In this document: positions 51,779 to 60,637 of the stretch, one piece after another
Position numbering within the stretch: position 1 is the stretch's first letter
Layout: each line of letters begins with the position of its first letter
DNA from: Sphingobium sp. YR768
GTDB lineage: Bacteria > Pseudomonadota > Alphaproteobacteria > Sphingomonadales > Sphingomonadaceae
Assembly (NCBI RefSeq): GCF_900111125.1
Contig: NZ_FOGE01000004.1
Coordinates: 124,001-188,000 of the forward strand
DNA length: 64,000 bases
Reading direction: 5' to 3'
Translations under genes and position numbers: made by a program
Notes under the pieces: model-generated
Told to the model about the DNA's origin: nothing
Seen by the model: only the letters and a program-made list of their open reading frames with translations
The model's database searches: none

Positions 51779-53437
51779 TTAGGTGGCAGCAGGAATGAGG
51801 GGCTTGTCCGCACCGGCGTCATAGACCGCGTCGCGCATCGGCTTCTCGTCGCGCAGCGGCTTGCCCGCGATGGTCATGCCGATGTTCCAGGCCATGATGA
51901 TCGCGCCCGCCAGATACATCAGGCCCCCGGCTGCGCGGATCAGATACATGGGCAGCATCGCGCTCACGACTTCGGAGAAGCTGTAGACGAGATAGCCGTC
52001 GGCCCCATATTCGCGCCACATCAGGCCCTGCATGATGCCCGCGACCCACATGGCGGCGGCGTAGAGGACGATCCCCAGCGTCGCGAGCCAGAAGTGCCAG
52101 TTCACCAGCCTTAGCGAGTAGAGCCGTTCGCGTTTCCACAGGCGCGGCGTCAGATAATAGAGGCAGGCGAAGGTGATGAGGCCGTTCCAGCCCAGCGCGC
52201 CGCTATGCACATGGCCGATGGTCCAGTCGGTATAGTGGGACAGGCTGTTGACCGCCTTCACCGACATCACCGGTCCTTCGAAGGTGCTCATGCCATAGAA
52301 GGCCAGCGCCATCACCATCATGCGGATGATCGGATCGGTACGGATCTTGTCCCATGCGCCATTGAGCGTCATCAGGCCGTTGATCATGCCGCCCCAACTC
52401 GGCATCCACAGCATGATCGAAAAGACCATGCCCAGCGTCTGCGCCCAGTCGGGCAGGGCGGTGTAATGGAGGTGATGCGGACCGGCCCAGATATAGAGAA
52501 AGATCAGCGACCAGAAATGGATGATCGACAGGCGATAGCTGTAGACCGGCCGTTCCGCCTGTTTGGGCACGAAATAATACATCATGGCCAGGAAGCCGGC
52601 GGTCAGGAAGAAGCCCACCGCATTATGCCCGTACCACCACTGCGTCAGCGCATCCTGCACCCCCGCAAAGGCGCTATAGCTTTTGGAGCCGAGCAGGCTG
52701 ACGGGCATCGACAGATTGTTGACGATATGCAGCATCGCGATCGTCAGGATGAAGGCGAGGTAGAACCAGTTGGCCACATAGATATGCGGCTCGCTGCGCT
52801 TGATGACGGTGCCGCCGAAGACGATCAGGTAGCAAACCCAGACGATCGTCAGCCACAGGTCGACATACCATTCCGGCTCGGCATATTCCTTGCCCTCGGT
52901 AATGCCCAGCAGATAGCCGGTCGCCGCCAGCACGATGAAGAGCTGGTATCCCCAGAAGACGAAGTCCGCGAGTTTGGGCGCAAACAGCCGGGCGCGGCAG
53001 GTGCGCTGCACGACATAGAAGCTGGTGGAGAGCAAGGCATTGCCGCCAAAGGCGAAGATCACCGCCGACGTGTGCAGCGGGCGCAGGCGGCCGAAGCTGG
53101 TATATTCCAGGCCCAGATTGAGCGCCGGGAAGGCGAGTTGCAACGCGATATAGAGGCCCGCCAGAAAGCCCGCGAGGCCCCAGAAGACGGTCGCGATCAC
53201 GCCCCAGCGGATCACATCGTCATAATATCTGCCCTGATCGGCGGGCATCTTCATCAGGCCGCGCGCAAATCCGGCATAATCGGCGCTGCGCATGGCATAG
53301 ACGGCCAGCCCCAGCGCCACCGCGCTTACGATCCCCATATGAACGGCAAAGCCGCCGTCCCGCGCCGCCAGCATCGCCGCAAAGGCGATCAGCGCCAGCG
53401 CGAACCAGCCGCCCGTCCGCAAAACCAGTCTGTCCAT
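51779..53437 (-). CDS. ccoN: cbb3-type cytochrome c oxidase catalytic subunit I
   Basis: The 552-residue heme-copper oxidase subunit that reduces oxygen at high affinity. It has about 14 helices and the family signatures [20 protein letters not shown] (low-spin heme His), [16 protein letters not shown] (CuB His and catalytic Tyr-containing stretch downstream), [17 protein letters not shown] (CuB His pair) and [15 protein letters not shown] (heme ligands). First gene of the cco locus; an FNR/FixK box lies 60 bases upstream. Confidence 0.97.
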   Translation of the reverse strand: MDRLVLRTGGWFALALIAFAAMLAARDGGFAVHMGIVSAVALGLAVYAMRSADYAGFARGLMKMPADQGRYYDDVIRWGVIATVFWGLAGFLAGLYIALQLAFPALNLGLEYTSFGRLRPLHTSAVIFAFGGNALLSTSFYVVQRTCRARLFAPKLADFVFWGYQLFIVLAATGYLLGITEGKEYAEPEWYVDLWLTIVWVCYLIVFGGTVIKRSEPHIYVANWFYLAFILTIAMLHIVNNLSMPVSLLGSKSYSAFAGVQDALTQWWYGHNAVGFFLTAGFLAMMYYFVPKQAERPVYSYRLSIIHFWSLIFLYIWAGPHHLHYTALPDWAQTLGMVFSIMLWMPSWGGMINGLMTLNGAWDKIRTDPIIRMMVMALAFYGMSTFEGPVMSVKAVNSLSHYTDWTIGHVHSGALGWNGLITFACLYYLTPRLWKRERLYSLRLVNWHFWLATLGIVLYAAAMWVAGIMQGLMWREYGADGYLVYSFSEVVSAMLPMYLIRAAGGLMYLAGAIIMAWNIGMTIAGKPLRDEKPMRDAVYDAGADKPLIPAAT

Positions 53438-53496
53438 CGACCTGTCCCCGCAAAAGGCTTTTGCGGCGCCCTTCGCGCGGACGCCGCCCTTATGCC

Positions 53497-53510
53497 TTGA
53501 CCTCTGTCAA
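53497..53510. promoter_or_regulatory. FNR/FixK-type box upstream of ccoN
   Basis: TTGACCTCTGTCAA is a perfect match to TTGAY-N4-RTCAA. It lies 60 bases upstream of the ccoN start, the place expected for activation at low oxygen. Confidence 0.8.
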
Positions 53511-53608
53511 AAGCGGCGCGGCGGGTCTTTACGGGATAGTGCGTAGGGCGATGGGGTGGTTGCCTCCCATCCCTTCGCCCTCGCCTTGAGCCATCGGGCT
53601 ATTCTTCG

Positions 53609-53625
53609 ATTTTCAAACGGTCTCT
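53609..53625. repeat. Solo end of the GTTTG element family
   Basis: TTTTCAAACGGTCTCT matches the right end of the elements at 39975-40128 and 55675-55836. No partner end is found nearby. The surrounding gap (53511-53662) also holds an imperfect palindrome with arms AGGGCGATGGG and CCCATCCCTTCGCCC. Confidence 0.55.
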
Positions 53626-53677
53626 AACAAACCGGGACGAACGGGATCATGGTGAAAGCGGGGTGCGCCAAAGCCGC

Positions 53678-54208
53678 TTATTGCGTCTTCATCGCCTCGA
53701 CCGCGGCCAGCGTGCTCTTCACATGGCCGGCATAGCTCATCTCGCTATGGACGAAGGCGATGCGGCCCGACGGCGCGATGACATAGGATGTACGGTCGGT
53801 CATGCCCGGCCGCATCTTCAGCGCCACGTCATAGCCCGACACGATGCCCGGTCCGGCCGATGCCACGGCGAACTTGCCCGCGCATTCCTTGGTGGAGAAG
53901 GCGACCAGATCGTCCACTGGATCGGCCGACATGCCGATCACGGTCGCGCCCGCCGCCTTGAACTTCTCGATATTCTCGGCGAACTCACGCGCTTCGGCCG
54001 AACAGCCGGGCGTGAACGCCTTGGGGAAGAAATAGAGCACCACCGGCCCGCGCTTCAACTGGTGCGACAGGGTGACGGTGAAGGTCTTGCCCGCAATCGC
54101 GCCGCGCGTGGTGAAATCGGGTGCCTTGGCGCCGATGGCGAGCGCGGCCATCGCCCCGCTCGAACTGACGGCGATGGCGGCGGCGAGCAGCAGGGACAGG
54201 CGCTTCAT
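53678..54208 (-). CDS. Exported peroxiredoxin (AhpC/TSA, BCP-like)
   Basis: A 176-residue peroxiredoxin with an N-terminal signal peptide (LSLLLAAAIAVSSSGAMA). The active-site block is VVLYFFPKAFTPGCSAEARE with the peroxidatic Cys at about residue 69; the conserved Thr and Arg (TDRTSYVIAPSGRI) are present. A periplasmic location is unusual for BCP/PrxQ-type enzymes but occurs in sphingomonads. It is coupled to the VOC gene by a four-base overlap. Confidence 0.92.
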   Translation of the reverse strand: MKRLSLLLAAAIAVSSSGAMAALAIGAKAPDFTTRGAIAGKTFTVTLSHQLKRGPVVLYFFPKAFTPGCSAEAREFAENIEKFKAAGATVIGMSADPVDDLVAFSTKECAGKFAVASAGPGIVSGYDVALKMRPGMTDRTSYVIAPSGRIAFVHSEMSYAGHVKSTLAAVEAMKTQ

Positions 54209-54612
54209 AGATCATTTCCTTGGGTCGGGCGTTGGTCGGGCTGTTCCCATAATTCGATCGCATTGCCCTCCGGGTCATGAATGCGGGCAAAACGGCCGAG
54301 CACGGGGTCGTCCCATTCGGGCTTGGTGATGATCTCAACGTCCGCCGCGCGCAAGTCCGCCAGCAGGGAATCCAGATCGGACACGCGAAAATTCAGCATG
54401 AAGGCCTTGTCGGCGGCGAAATAGTCGCTGTCCGCCTTGAATGGGGCGAAGACCATCGGCCCGCCCAGCGGCTGCCATATCCATTCATTGGGTGCGTCAT
54501 CGGGATTGACGACGCATCCCCCGCCGACATTCAGATGCGTGCGATACCAGGCGGCCAGCGCATCGGGGTCGCGCGATCGAAAGAACAGGCCACCCATTCC
54601 CAATACCGGCAT
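54205..54612 (-). CDS. VOC superfamily (glyoxalase/dioxygenase-like) protein
   Basis: A 135-residue vicinal-oxygen-chelate protein: GLFFRSRDPDALAAWYRTHL, VFAPFKADSDYF and FMLNFRVSDLDSLLADLRAA, ending with FARIHDPEGNAIELWEQ, where the Glu is the usual metal ligand. Start 54612 is chosen for AGGAG seven bases upstream. Substrate unknown; co-transcribed with the peroxiredoxin. Confidence 0.88.
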   Translation of the reverse strand: MPVLGMGGLFFRSRDPDALAAWYRTHLNVGGGCVVNPDDAPNEWIWQPLGGPMVFAPFKADSDYFAADKAFMLNFRVSDLDSLLADLRAADVEIITKPEWDDPVLGRFARIHDPEGNAIELWEQPDQRPTQGNDL

Positions 54613-54706
54613 CGCCTCGACTCCTCTCATGGTCGCGGCACGCTATCACGGCCCCCGGCCCAAGTCATGCGACGGAACCGCGCGCCGCGCGCCGGGTTCC
54701 TTGATC

Positions 54707-55207
54707 ATGAAGAGGATGATCTTGCTCAGCCTGCTCCTGCCGATCGCTGCCTGCGGCAAGCAGGATCAGGACGCCGCGAAGCAACCCGGCGTCGTCACCA
54801 ATATATTGGATCAGGCCGTGCCGGACGCGCGCCCGGCCGACGCGCCCGCCAATGGCATAGCCCCGACCGAACCATCCCCCACCGTCGATACGCCCCCGCC
54901 ACCCGCAGCGCCCGATGGCCTGATCCCCGCCGCCTTTCAGGGGCGCTGGGTCGGCGAACAGGAAAAATGCGGCGACCGCGCCGCTCCGCTGGAACTGAAG
55001 GTCGCGCCCGACAGCCTGATCTTCCACGAAAGCGTCGGTACCGTGAAAGCGGTCCGCGCGGAGAGCGACGGCCGCGTCGCGGTGGATGCCGCCTTCACCG
55101 GCGAAGGCCAAAGCTGGACCCGCACCCTCCAGATGCGCGCCTCCCCGGAAGGGCAGGCGTTGACGATCACCAACGACGGAACGGCCGTGGTGCGCAAGCG
55201 CTGTTAG
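54707..55207 (+). CDS. Hypothetical lipoprotein
   Basis: A 166-residue lipoprotein with the signal MKRMILLSLLLPIAAC (lipobox PIAAC), then a Pro/Ala-rich linker and a C-terminal beta domain of about 85 residues starting FQGRWVGEQEKCGDRAAP. The two Cys of that domain (near the start and the final residue) could pair. No family is recognised with confidence; the domain resembles small lipocalin-like or inhibitor-like folds, a weak guess. It is divergent from the VOC gene. Confidence 0.75.
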   Translation: MKRMILLSLLLPIAACGKQDQDAAKQPGVVTNILDQAVPDARPADAPANGIAPTEPSPTVDTPPPPAAPDGLIPAAFQGRWVGEQEKCGDRAAPLELKVAPDSLIFHESVGTVKAVRAESDGRVAVDAAFTGEGQSWTRTLQMRASPEGQALTITNDGTAVVRKRC

Positions 55208-55291
55208 GTTGGGTCCATGATCGGTATCGACCCGAGAAGGACAAGCGAGCGGGGCGCAATTTGCTTGCAAGCGTCAGTCCCGCCTCCCGTC

Positions 55292-55311
55292 ACCCCAGCG
55301 AAAGCTGGGGT
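55292..55311. repeat. ACCCCAGC-GAAA-GCTGGGGT hairpin
   Basis: Perfect eight-base arms with a GAAA tetraloop lie 85 bases past the lipoprotein stop. This is a common intergenic repeat type in sphingomonads and may also act as a terminator, although no T-run follows. The remainder of 55208-55458 shows no gene. Confidence 0.6.
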
Positions 55312-55458
55312 CTCAGGCGGTAGCGCGATAGGCTTGAATTAGCGCTACGTTCAACTGCCTCGCGTCTCCGCCGCAGATGTCAGCCTTCGCTGGCCCGGTA
55401 ATTGAAAAACTGGCTGACGACCAGTGGGCAACATTCGAACCATTCGCTATGTAGGGCC

Positions 55459-55668
55459 ATGGACAAGCATAAGGCCATCGAACTGGTAGAAGCCTGCATC
55501 GCCTACATTGGCGAACAGGGTTATACTTATCCGATAACCTCTATCCGCGAACACCCAAAAATTTGGGCCATCGCGTTGCAACCTACACGGCCTGACGGGC
55601 TACCTCTTTACGACATTATCGGTTTTGACGTCGATAAGGTGTCGGGTGAAGTGAGTCAGATGATTTAG
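55459..55668 (+). CDS. Small hypothetical protein
   Basis: A 69-residue soluble protein, MDKHKAIELVEACIAYIGEQ, then GYTYPITSIREHPKIWAIAL, ending SGEVSQMI. The composition is lower in GC than its neighbours. It could be an immunity-protein-like fold (YrhB/Imm type: helix, then WAIALQP and GFDVDKVSGEV strands), but this is a guess. Start supported only by TAGGG before ATG. The GTTTG repeat element begins just after its stop. Confidence 0.6.
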   Translation: MDKHKAIELVEACIAYIGEQGYTYPITSIREHPKIWAIALQPTRPDGLPLYDIIGFDVDKVSGEVSQMI

Positions 55669-55674
55669 TCCTAA

Positions 55675-55836
55675 GAGACCGTTTGAGAATGGTACGGCTG
55701 AGGGCTGGCGAGGGATTTTGCGTGCTGGCAAGGCGCGATCGCAGCTACGATGCCGGGACATCGTGGCAAGATCGCAACGCAGCCAGCGCGCAAAAGCACC
55801 GTCAGACCGACCCGTATCCATTTTCAAACGGTTTCT
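55675..55836. repeat. GTTTG-ended element with a long internal stem
   Basis: Ends GAGACCGTTTGAGAATGG and CCATTTTCAAACGGTTTC are inverted copies. The interior forms further paired blocks: TTTTGCGTGCTGGC with GCCAGCGCGCAAAA, and GCGCGATCGC with AGATCGCAACGC. Most of the element could fold into one long hairpin. There is no open frame. It occupies most of the 285-base gap before recF. Confidence 0.75.
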
Positions 55837-55953
55837 AAGTCGATAGTCGGCTCCCTACCCCAGCTAACATCAAAAAACCGATCTTCCGATCGCCACCCCA
55901 CCGCATAGGAACAGAACTTCCCTCCGCCCCCGCTCCTCGCTACAGCGGGCGCG

Positions 55954-57027
55954 ATGATCGGCCGCCTGACCCTGAGCGATTTCCGCAACCATGCGGATGC
56001 GCTGATCCTGCCCGATCATGCCTTCATCCTGCTGACCGGTGACAATGGCGCGGGCAAGACCAACATATTGGAAGCCGTGTCGATGCTGGCGCCGGGCCGG
56101 GGCCTGCGCGGCGCGTCCCTCTCCGCCATGGCGCGGCAGGATGGGCCGGGCGGCTTCGGCATCGCGGCGGAAGTGGATGGCGTGGTGTTGGGCACCGGCG
56201 TCACGGCGGCCAGCCCGGAGCGGCGACAGGTGCGGATCGGGGGCGTCGCCTCCTCCGCCAATGCGCTGGCCGATCATCTGTCGATCGTCTGGCTGACCCC
56301 GGCGATGGACCGGCTGTTCCTCGATAGCCCGGGCGGCCGCCGCCGCTTCCTCGACCGGCTCACGCTGGCGCTGCACCCCGGCCATGCGGCGCACAGCGCG
56401 CGCTATGATGCGGCGATGCGGGCGCGCAACCGGCTGCTGACCGATCCGCGCCGCGCCGATCCGGCATGGCTCACCGCGCTGGAAGCGCAGATGGGCGAGC
56501 ATGGCGCGGCGCTGGCCGGTGCGCGGGCCGATCTCGTTGCGCTACTCAATGACGCGCTGGTCGATCAGCCCGACGAACCTTTCGCCCGCCCGCGCATCGC
56601 GATCGATGGCGGAGAGGATCTGGCCGACGAATCGCTGGCCCTGCGTCTGGGGCGGGAACGGCGGCGCGATGCGGCGGCGGGGCGCACTTTGTCCGGCCCG
56701 CATCGCCACGACCTGTCCGTCACGCATATTGCCAAGGGGCAGGCCGCTGCGCTCTGTTCGACCGGGGAGCAGAAGGCGCTTCTGCTCTCGATCCTGCTCG
56801 CCCATGTCGCGCTGGTCGCCGCCGACCGGGGGCAACCGCCGGTGCTGCTGCTCGATGAAGTGGCGGCCCATCTCGACCCGTCTCGCCGCAGCGCATTGTT
56901 CCAGCGCCTGCGCGATAGTCGGGGGCAGGTGTGGATGACGGGGACAGAATCCAGTCTTTTCAACGATCTGGATGATGCAACGCGGCTGACCGTAACGGCC
57001 GGCCATGTTTTTCGTTCCGCAACATAA
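55954..57027 (+). CDS. recF: DNA replication and repair protein RecF
   Basis: A 357-residue SMC-like ATPase that loads RecA at gaps. The Walker A motif is GDNGAGKTN near residue 32, preceded by the typical [10 protein letters not shown]; the signature block is [17 protein letters not shown] and Walker [12 protein letters not shown]. Length is normal. It is not next to dnaN or gyrB here, as is usual in alphaproteobacteria. Start ATG at 55954 fits the conserved N-terminus. Confidence 0.96.
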   Translation: MIGRLTLSDFRNHADALILPDHAFILLTGDNGAGKTNILEAVSMLAPGRGLRGASLSAMARQDGPGGFGIAAEVDGVVLGTGVTAASPERRQVRIGGVASSANALADHLSIVWLTPAMDRLFLDSPGGRRRFLDRLTLALHPGHAAHSARYDAAMRARNRLLTDPRRADPAWLTALEAQMGEHGAALAGARADLVALLNDALVDQPDEPFARPRIAIDGGEDLADESLALRLGRERRRDAAAGRTLSGPHRHDLSVTHIAKGQAAALCSTGEQKALLLSILLAHVALVAADRGQPPVLLLDEVAAHLDPSRRSALFQRLRDSRGQVWMTGTESSLFNDLDDATRLTVTAGHVFRSAT

Positions 57028-57135
57028 CGCATCGTCGAAACGACTCGTCGCCCGGCGCTTGTCGGTTCGTCCGGCGTCTGCCCTAAAGCAGTCATCGGGG
57101 TTCAAGCCTACACAATAAGTCGGGGTCGCAATCGA

Positions 57136-57669
57136 ATGTTCGCTGGTTTTCGCGCGTTTATCGCGACGTCCATTCTTGCGCTCTCTGCATTGATCGCTGT
57201 CCCCGCCATCGCTGGTACGCTGCAATGCGCCCCTTTCGCCCGTCAGGTTTCGGGCATCGATCTTCACGGCAATGCCAACACCTGGTGGGGTCAGGCCGAA
57301 GGCCGCTATGACCGTGGTCATGAACCCCGCGTCGGTGCCGTCCTCGCTTTCGCCGCCAGCCGCTCGATGCCGGTCGGCCATGTCGCGATGGTCAGCAAGG
57401 TGCTGGGCGATCGCGAAGTGCTGCTGACCCATGCCAACTGGTCCTATCGCGGCGGCGTGGAGCGTAATGTCCGCGCCATCGACGTGTCGGCCAATAATGA
57501 CTGGACCGATGTTCGGGTATGGTATGGCCCGATCGGCGACCTGGGCCTGCGTTCGAACCCGGCCAAGGGCTTCATCTACGCCGACGCGCCCAAGGCTGTC
57601 GATCAGGCTCCGGTGCGCATCGCATCGGCCGACCCGACCGGCGGCGCAGCGATGCGCGCTGCTTTCTAA
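57136..57669 (+). CDS. CHAP domain-containing exported protein (first paralog)
   Basis: A 177-residue exported protein: signal peptide (SILALSALIAVPAIAG), then a CHAP domain with the catalytic Cys in TLQCAPFARQVSGI, the NTWWGQAEGRYDRGHEPRVG block, His in VGHVAMVSKVL and Asn in LLTHANWSYRG. CHAP proteins are cysteine amidases or endopeptidases acting on peptidoglycan or glutathionylspermidine. The protein has no recognisable targeting domain; the C-terminus is short. It is followed by a longer paralog. Confidence 0.9.
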   Translation: MFAGFRAFIATSILALSALIAVPAIAGTLQCAPFARQVSGIDLHGNANTWWGQAEGRYDRGHEPRVGAVLAFAASRSMPVGHVAMVSKVLGDREVLLTHANWSYRGGVERNVRAIDVSANNDWTDVRVWYGPIGDLGLRSNPAKGFIYADAPKAVDQAPVRIASADPTGGAAMRAAF

Positions 57670-57747
57670 GCCTTTAACCTTTCCCAAAGAATCCAGCGTT
57701 TAGGGTCGTCCTTGGTGGGGCGATTCTCAACGTTTCGGGATCGCGGA

Positions 57748-58515
57748 ATGAGACGAAAGATGCGCTGGGCGGCGGCTGCGCTGCTGTCCGGTTTGATGGC
57801 TGCGCCCGGTTTCGGCGCGGCGGTGCTGCAATGCGTGCATTATGCCCGGACGGTGTCCGGCGTGGCGATTCGCGGTGATGCGCTCAACTGGTGGGACCAG
57901 GCAGACGGGCAATATAAGCGCGGGCACAAGCCTAAGAAGGGCGCGGTGCTGGCCTTCCGTCCCTATGGGCCGATGGCGCTGGGCCATGTCGCGGTGGTCA
58001 GCAAGATATTGGGGGATCGCCGCGTGCTGATCCGTCATGCCAACTGGTCGGTCCCCGGATCGATCGAGGAAGATGTGCTGGCGATCGACGTGTCGGAGGA
58101 TGGCGACTGGAGCCAGGTGCGCGTCTGGCACAGCCCGACCGGGCAGATGGGCGCGCGCACCAACCCGACCTATGGCTTCATCTATCCGGCCAGGGCGAAA
58201 TTGCATGATTTCGTACCGGACGCATCGCTGGGCGCCAGCGTGCGCTTTGCGAAGATCGATCCGGACATGTGGGACGAACAGCGCCTGCCAGTCATGACGG
58301 CGGCGGCCCGGCCCACGCCGGTGTCGCCACGCGGCCTGATGCTGGCGCAGGCGCGCCCTGCGGAACCCAGGCTGATCCGGGCGAAGGCCGTGCGCAAGCC
58401 CGCGCCCAGGCTGGAGACCGATCCCTTCATCGTCGAATATGCCGACAGCGCTCCTGCGGAACGATCGCTGGGTGCGATCATCGCCGATGTGAAGCGCGAC
58501 GCCGCGATGAACTGA
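57748..58515 (+). CDS. CHAP domain-containing exported protein (second paralog)
   Basis: A 255-residue exported protein with the same layout: a signal peptide (AAALLSGLMAAPGFGAA), then VLQCVHYARTVSGVAIRGDA, LGHVAVVSKILGDRRV and RHANWSVPG. About half of the CHAP residues agree with the first paralog, so the pair arose by tandem duplication. The extra C-terminal 90 residues are Pro/Arg/Ala-rich and end AERSLGAIIADVKRD, possibly a flexible anchor. Start 57748 is chosen because the signal peptide begins there. Confidence 0.88.
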   Translation: MRRKMRWAAAALLSGLMAAPGFGAAVLQCVHYARTVSGVAIRGDALNWWDQADGQYKRGHKPKKGAVLAFRPYGPMALGHVAVVSKILGDRRVLIRHANWSVPGSIEEDVLAIDVSEDGDWSQVRVWHSPTGQMGARTNPTYGFIYPARAKLHDFVPDASLGASVRFAKIDPDMWDEQRLPVMTAAARPTPVSPRGLMLAQARPAEPRLIRAKAVRKPAPRLETDPFIVEYADSAPAERSLGAIIADVKRDAAMN

Positions 58516-58518
58516 CAA

Positions 58519-58548
58519 AAAAATGGGGCGCCTCGGCACCCCATTTTT
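58519..58548. terminator. Bidirectional terminator
   Basis: AAAATGGGG and CCCCATTTT arms around a ten-base loop with A-run before and T-run after. It serves both the CHAP gene and the convergent DUF3297 gene. Confidence 0.85.
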
Positions 58549-58550
58549 AC

Positions 58551-58826
58551 TTATTCTGCGTCGGCGGGCTTGTCGTCTGCGCCCTCGGCTGGCGTCTCGA
58601 ACCAGGCTTCGACTTCGCCGCTCAGCTTGATCGTCAGCGGATTGCCATGACGGTCGCGGCTCTTGCCGGCGGCGACGCGAATCCAGCCTTCCGAAATATT
58701 ATATTCCTCCACATCCTTGCGCTCGCGGCCCTTGAAACGGATGCCGATGCCGCGCTGGAGCACCTCCATGTCGAAATGGGGGCTCTTGGGATTGGTGGAC
58801 AGATGGTCGGGGGGCGTGTCGCTCAT
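58551..58826 (-). CDS. DUF3297 family protein
   Basis: A 91-residue cytoplasmic protein: PPDHLSTNPKSPHFDMEVLQ, then GIGIRFKGRERKDVEEYNIS and EGWIRVAAGKSRDRHGNPLT, acidic C-terminus. This matches DUF3297, a small family common in proteobacteria and sometimes mislabelled glutathione peroxidase; no Cys is present, so that label does not hold. Function unknown. Confidence 0.88.
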   Translation of the reverse strand: MSDTPPDHLSTNPKSPHFDMEVLQRGIGIRFKGRERKDVEEYNISEGWIRVAAGKSRDRHGNPLTIKLSGEVEAWFETPAEGADDKPADAE

Positions 58827-58926
58827 GGTCGGATTCCTCGAAAATGCTGCATCGCGCCTAGCGTCTGGTCCCGCCCTCCGTCAACATGCGACCCGTCCTC
58901 TGGCCATGGACGGGTCGCATGGCCGT

Positions 58927-59241
58927 TCAGCGACAGATGCGCACGCGCACGTCGCGGTCGCGATAATAGTCGTAGCGCCATTCGGTCCAGCAGCGCTGGC
59001 GATAGCGATAATGGGGGCGGTTATAGCCGCGATTGCCGCGCCAGTCGCGCCGGTCACCGCGCCAGTGACGGCGATCGTCCCACCGGCGATTATTATCCCA
59101 GCGCCGATTGTCCCAGCGGACATCGCGTCCGTCGCGCCAACCATTGCCGCCATAATATTGGGCCTGTGCCGGCGCACTCGCCGCACCCAGCCCGGCTACG
59201 GCCAGGCTCAACGCCGCCGCGCCCTTCCAAAACAGAGTCAT
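58927..59241 (-). CDS. Arg/Trp/Tyr-rich exported small protein
   Basis: A 104-residue protein: signal peptide (ALSLAVAGLGAASAPAQAQ) and then a mature part of about 75 residues composed of repeated WDNRRWDN-, WDDRRHWRGD- and RRDWRGN-type units, ending WRYDYYRDRDVRVRICR. Two Cys lie in the last 25 residues. The protein is strongly basic and aromatic. Similar repeat-rich exported proteins (RcnB-like/BA14K-like) occur in sphingomonads, but no family is sure. Confidence 0.75.
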   Translation of the reverse strand: MTLFWKGAAALSLAVAGLGAASAPAQAQYYGGNGWRDGRDVRWDNRRWDNNRRWDDRRHWRGDRRDWRGNRGYNRPHYRYRQRCWTEWRYDYYRDRDVRVRICR

Positions 59242-59364
59242 GCCATGTCTCTCCTCATATGCCCGCCCGGCATGGGCCGGGGCATGGAGGGGAGAATGCG
59301 CGTCCCCGACTGAACCGTCCGGGAACGCGCCTGTCAGCCTCTATTCAGACAATTTTACGCGCTA

Positions 59365-60606
59365 TCAGCGGCCCCGCAGCGCCGCTTCCGCCTCCTGCAT
59401 ATAGTCGCGGGTAATGGGCAGGGTGCGGCGATCGCGCACATATTGCACCTGATAATTCACCATGCCGCCATGTTCGAACACCGTCGCCGCACCGGCGAGG
59501 TAGAAGGTCCACAGGCGGAAGAATCGCTCGTCATAGAGGGCGACGATATCCGCCTTGGCCGCCATGGTGCGCTTATACCATTCGCGGATGGTGAGGCCGT
59601 AATGGATGCGCAGCACCTCCACATCCGTCACCATCAGGCGCGTATCCTCGCTGCCCTGGATCATCTCCGACAGGGCTGGGATATAACCGCCGGGGAAGAT
59701 ATATTTCTGGGTGAAGGCGTCGGTGATGCCCGGCCCGCCGACCCGGCCGATCGTGTGGATCAGCATCACCCCCTCGGGCGACAGCAATTCGCGGCATTTG
59801 TTGAAGAAGGTGCGGAAATGGGCGGTGCCGACATGTTCGAACATGCCGACCGACACGATCCGGTCGAACGGTCCCTGCATGTCGCGATAGTCGATCAGTT
59901 CGAACCGGACATGATCGGCTACGCCCGCATCCTGCGCCCGCTGGCGCGCGACCTTCAACTGCTCTTCCGACAAGGTGATGCCGGTCACGTCCACGCCGCA
60001 GGTGCGATGCAGATAGAGCGCCATGCCACCCCAGCCGCAGCCGATGTCCAGCACCTTCATGCCTGGCTTCAGGTGCAGCTTGGCGGCGATATGCGCCTTC
60101 TTGTCCTCCTGGCTCTGCTCCAGGCTGATCCCGGCTTCATTGTCGGCATCGGGGAAATAGGCACAGCTATATTGGCGGTCACGGTCGAGGAAGAGGGCGT
60201 AAAGCGCGCCCGACAGGTCATAATGATGGGCGACGTTCGCCTTGGACCGGCCTTTGTGGTTGAGCCGCCAGAATTTCTGCCGGGCGCTCTTGAAACTGCG
60301 GCTGAGGAAGCTCTTGGCGTCGATCGACTTGCCCTGTTCCCAGGGATTGTTGGCCCGGATCATGGAGATGAATTCCATGATGCCGCCGCCCTCAATGCCG
60401 ACGCGGCCGTCGATCCAGGCTTCGGCCATGCCCAGCCGCGGGTCCTTGATGATGTCGAAGGGCACGCGCTTGTCGGCAAAGCGCAGCGCCAGATTGGGGA
60501 AGGCCGGATCGGGCTGACCGACGGTGAAGCTGCCTCCTCCAAAATAGTGGACGGTAAGCTGGCCACGCGTGACCAACCGCTTGAGAACACGTTCAAACAG
60601 TTTCAT
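59365..60606 (-). CDS. cfa: Cyclopropane-fatty-acyl-phospholipid synthase
   Basis: A 413-residue SAM-dependent enzyme that adds a methylene bridge to unsaturated acyl chains of membrane lipids. The motifs are NVAHHYDLSGALYALFLDRD, YSCAYFP, VLDIGCGWGGMALYLHR (SAM site), GITLSEEQLKVA and DRIVSVGMFEHVG; the C-terminal FEHGGMVNYQVQ follows. Length and order are normal for CFA synthase. It lies alone on the minus strand, 31 bases after the oxidoreductase. Confidence 0.95.
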   Translation of the reverse strand: MKLFERVLKRLVTRGQLTVHYFGGGSFTVGQPDPAFPNLALRFADKRVPFDIIKDPRLGMAEAWIDGRVGIEGGGIMEFISMIRANNPWEQGKSIDAKSFLSRSFKSARQKFWRLNHKGRSKANVAHHYDLSGALYALFLDRDRQYSCAYFPDADNEAGISLEQSQEDKKAHIAAKLHLKPGMKVLDIGCGWGGMALYLHRTCGVDVTGITLSEEQLKVARQRAQDAGVADHVRFELIDYRDMQGPFDRIVSVGMFEHVGTAHFRTFFNKCRELLSPEGVMLIHTIGRVGGPGITDAFTQKYIFPGGYIPALSEMIQGSEDTRLMVTDVEVLRIHYGLTIREWYKRTMAAKADIVALYDERFFRLWTFYLAGAATVFEHGGMVNYQVQYVRDRRTLPITRDYMQEAEAALRGR

Positions 60607-60637
60607 GCAGCCACCTTGTCATGTCGTTTCGCAGGCG

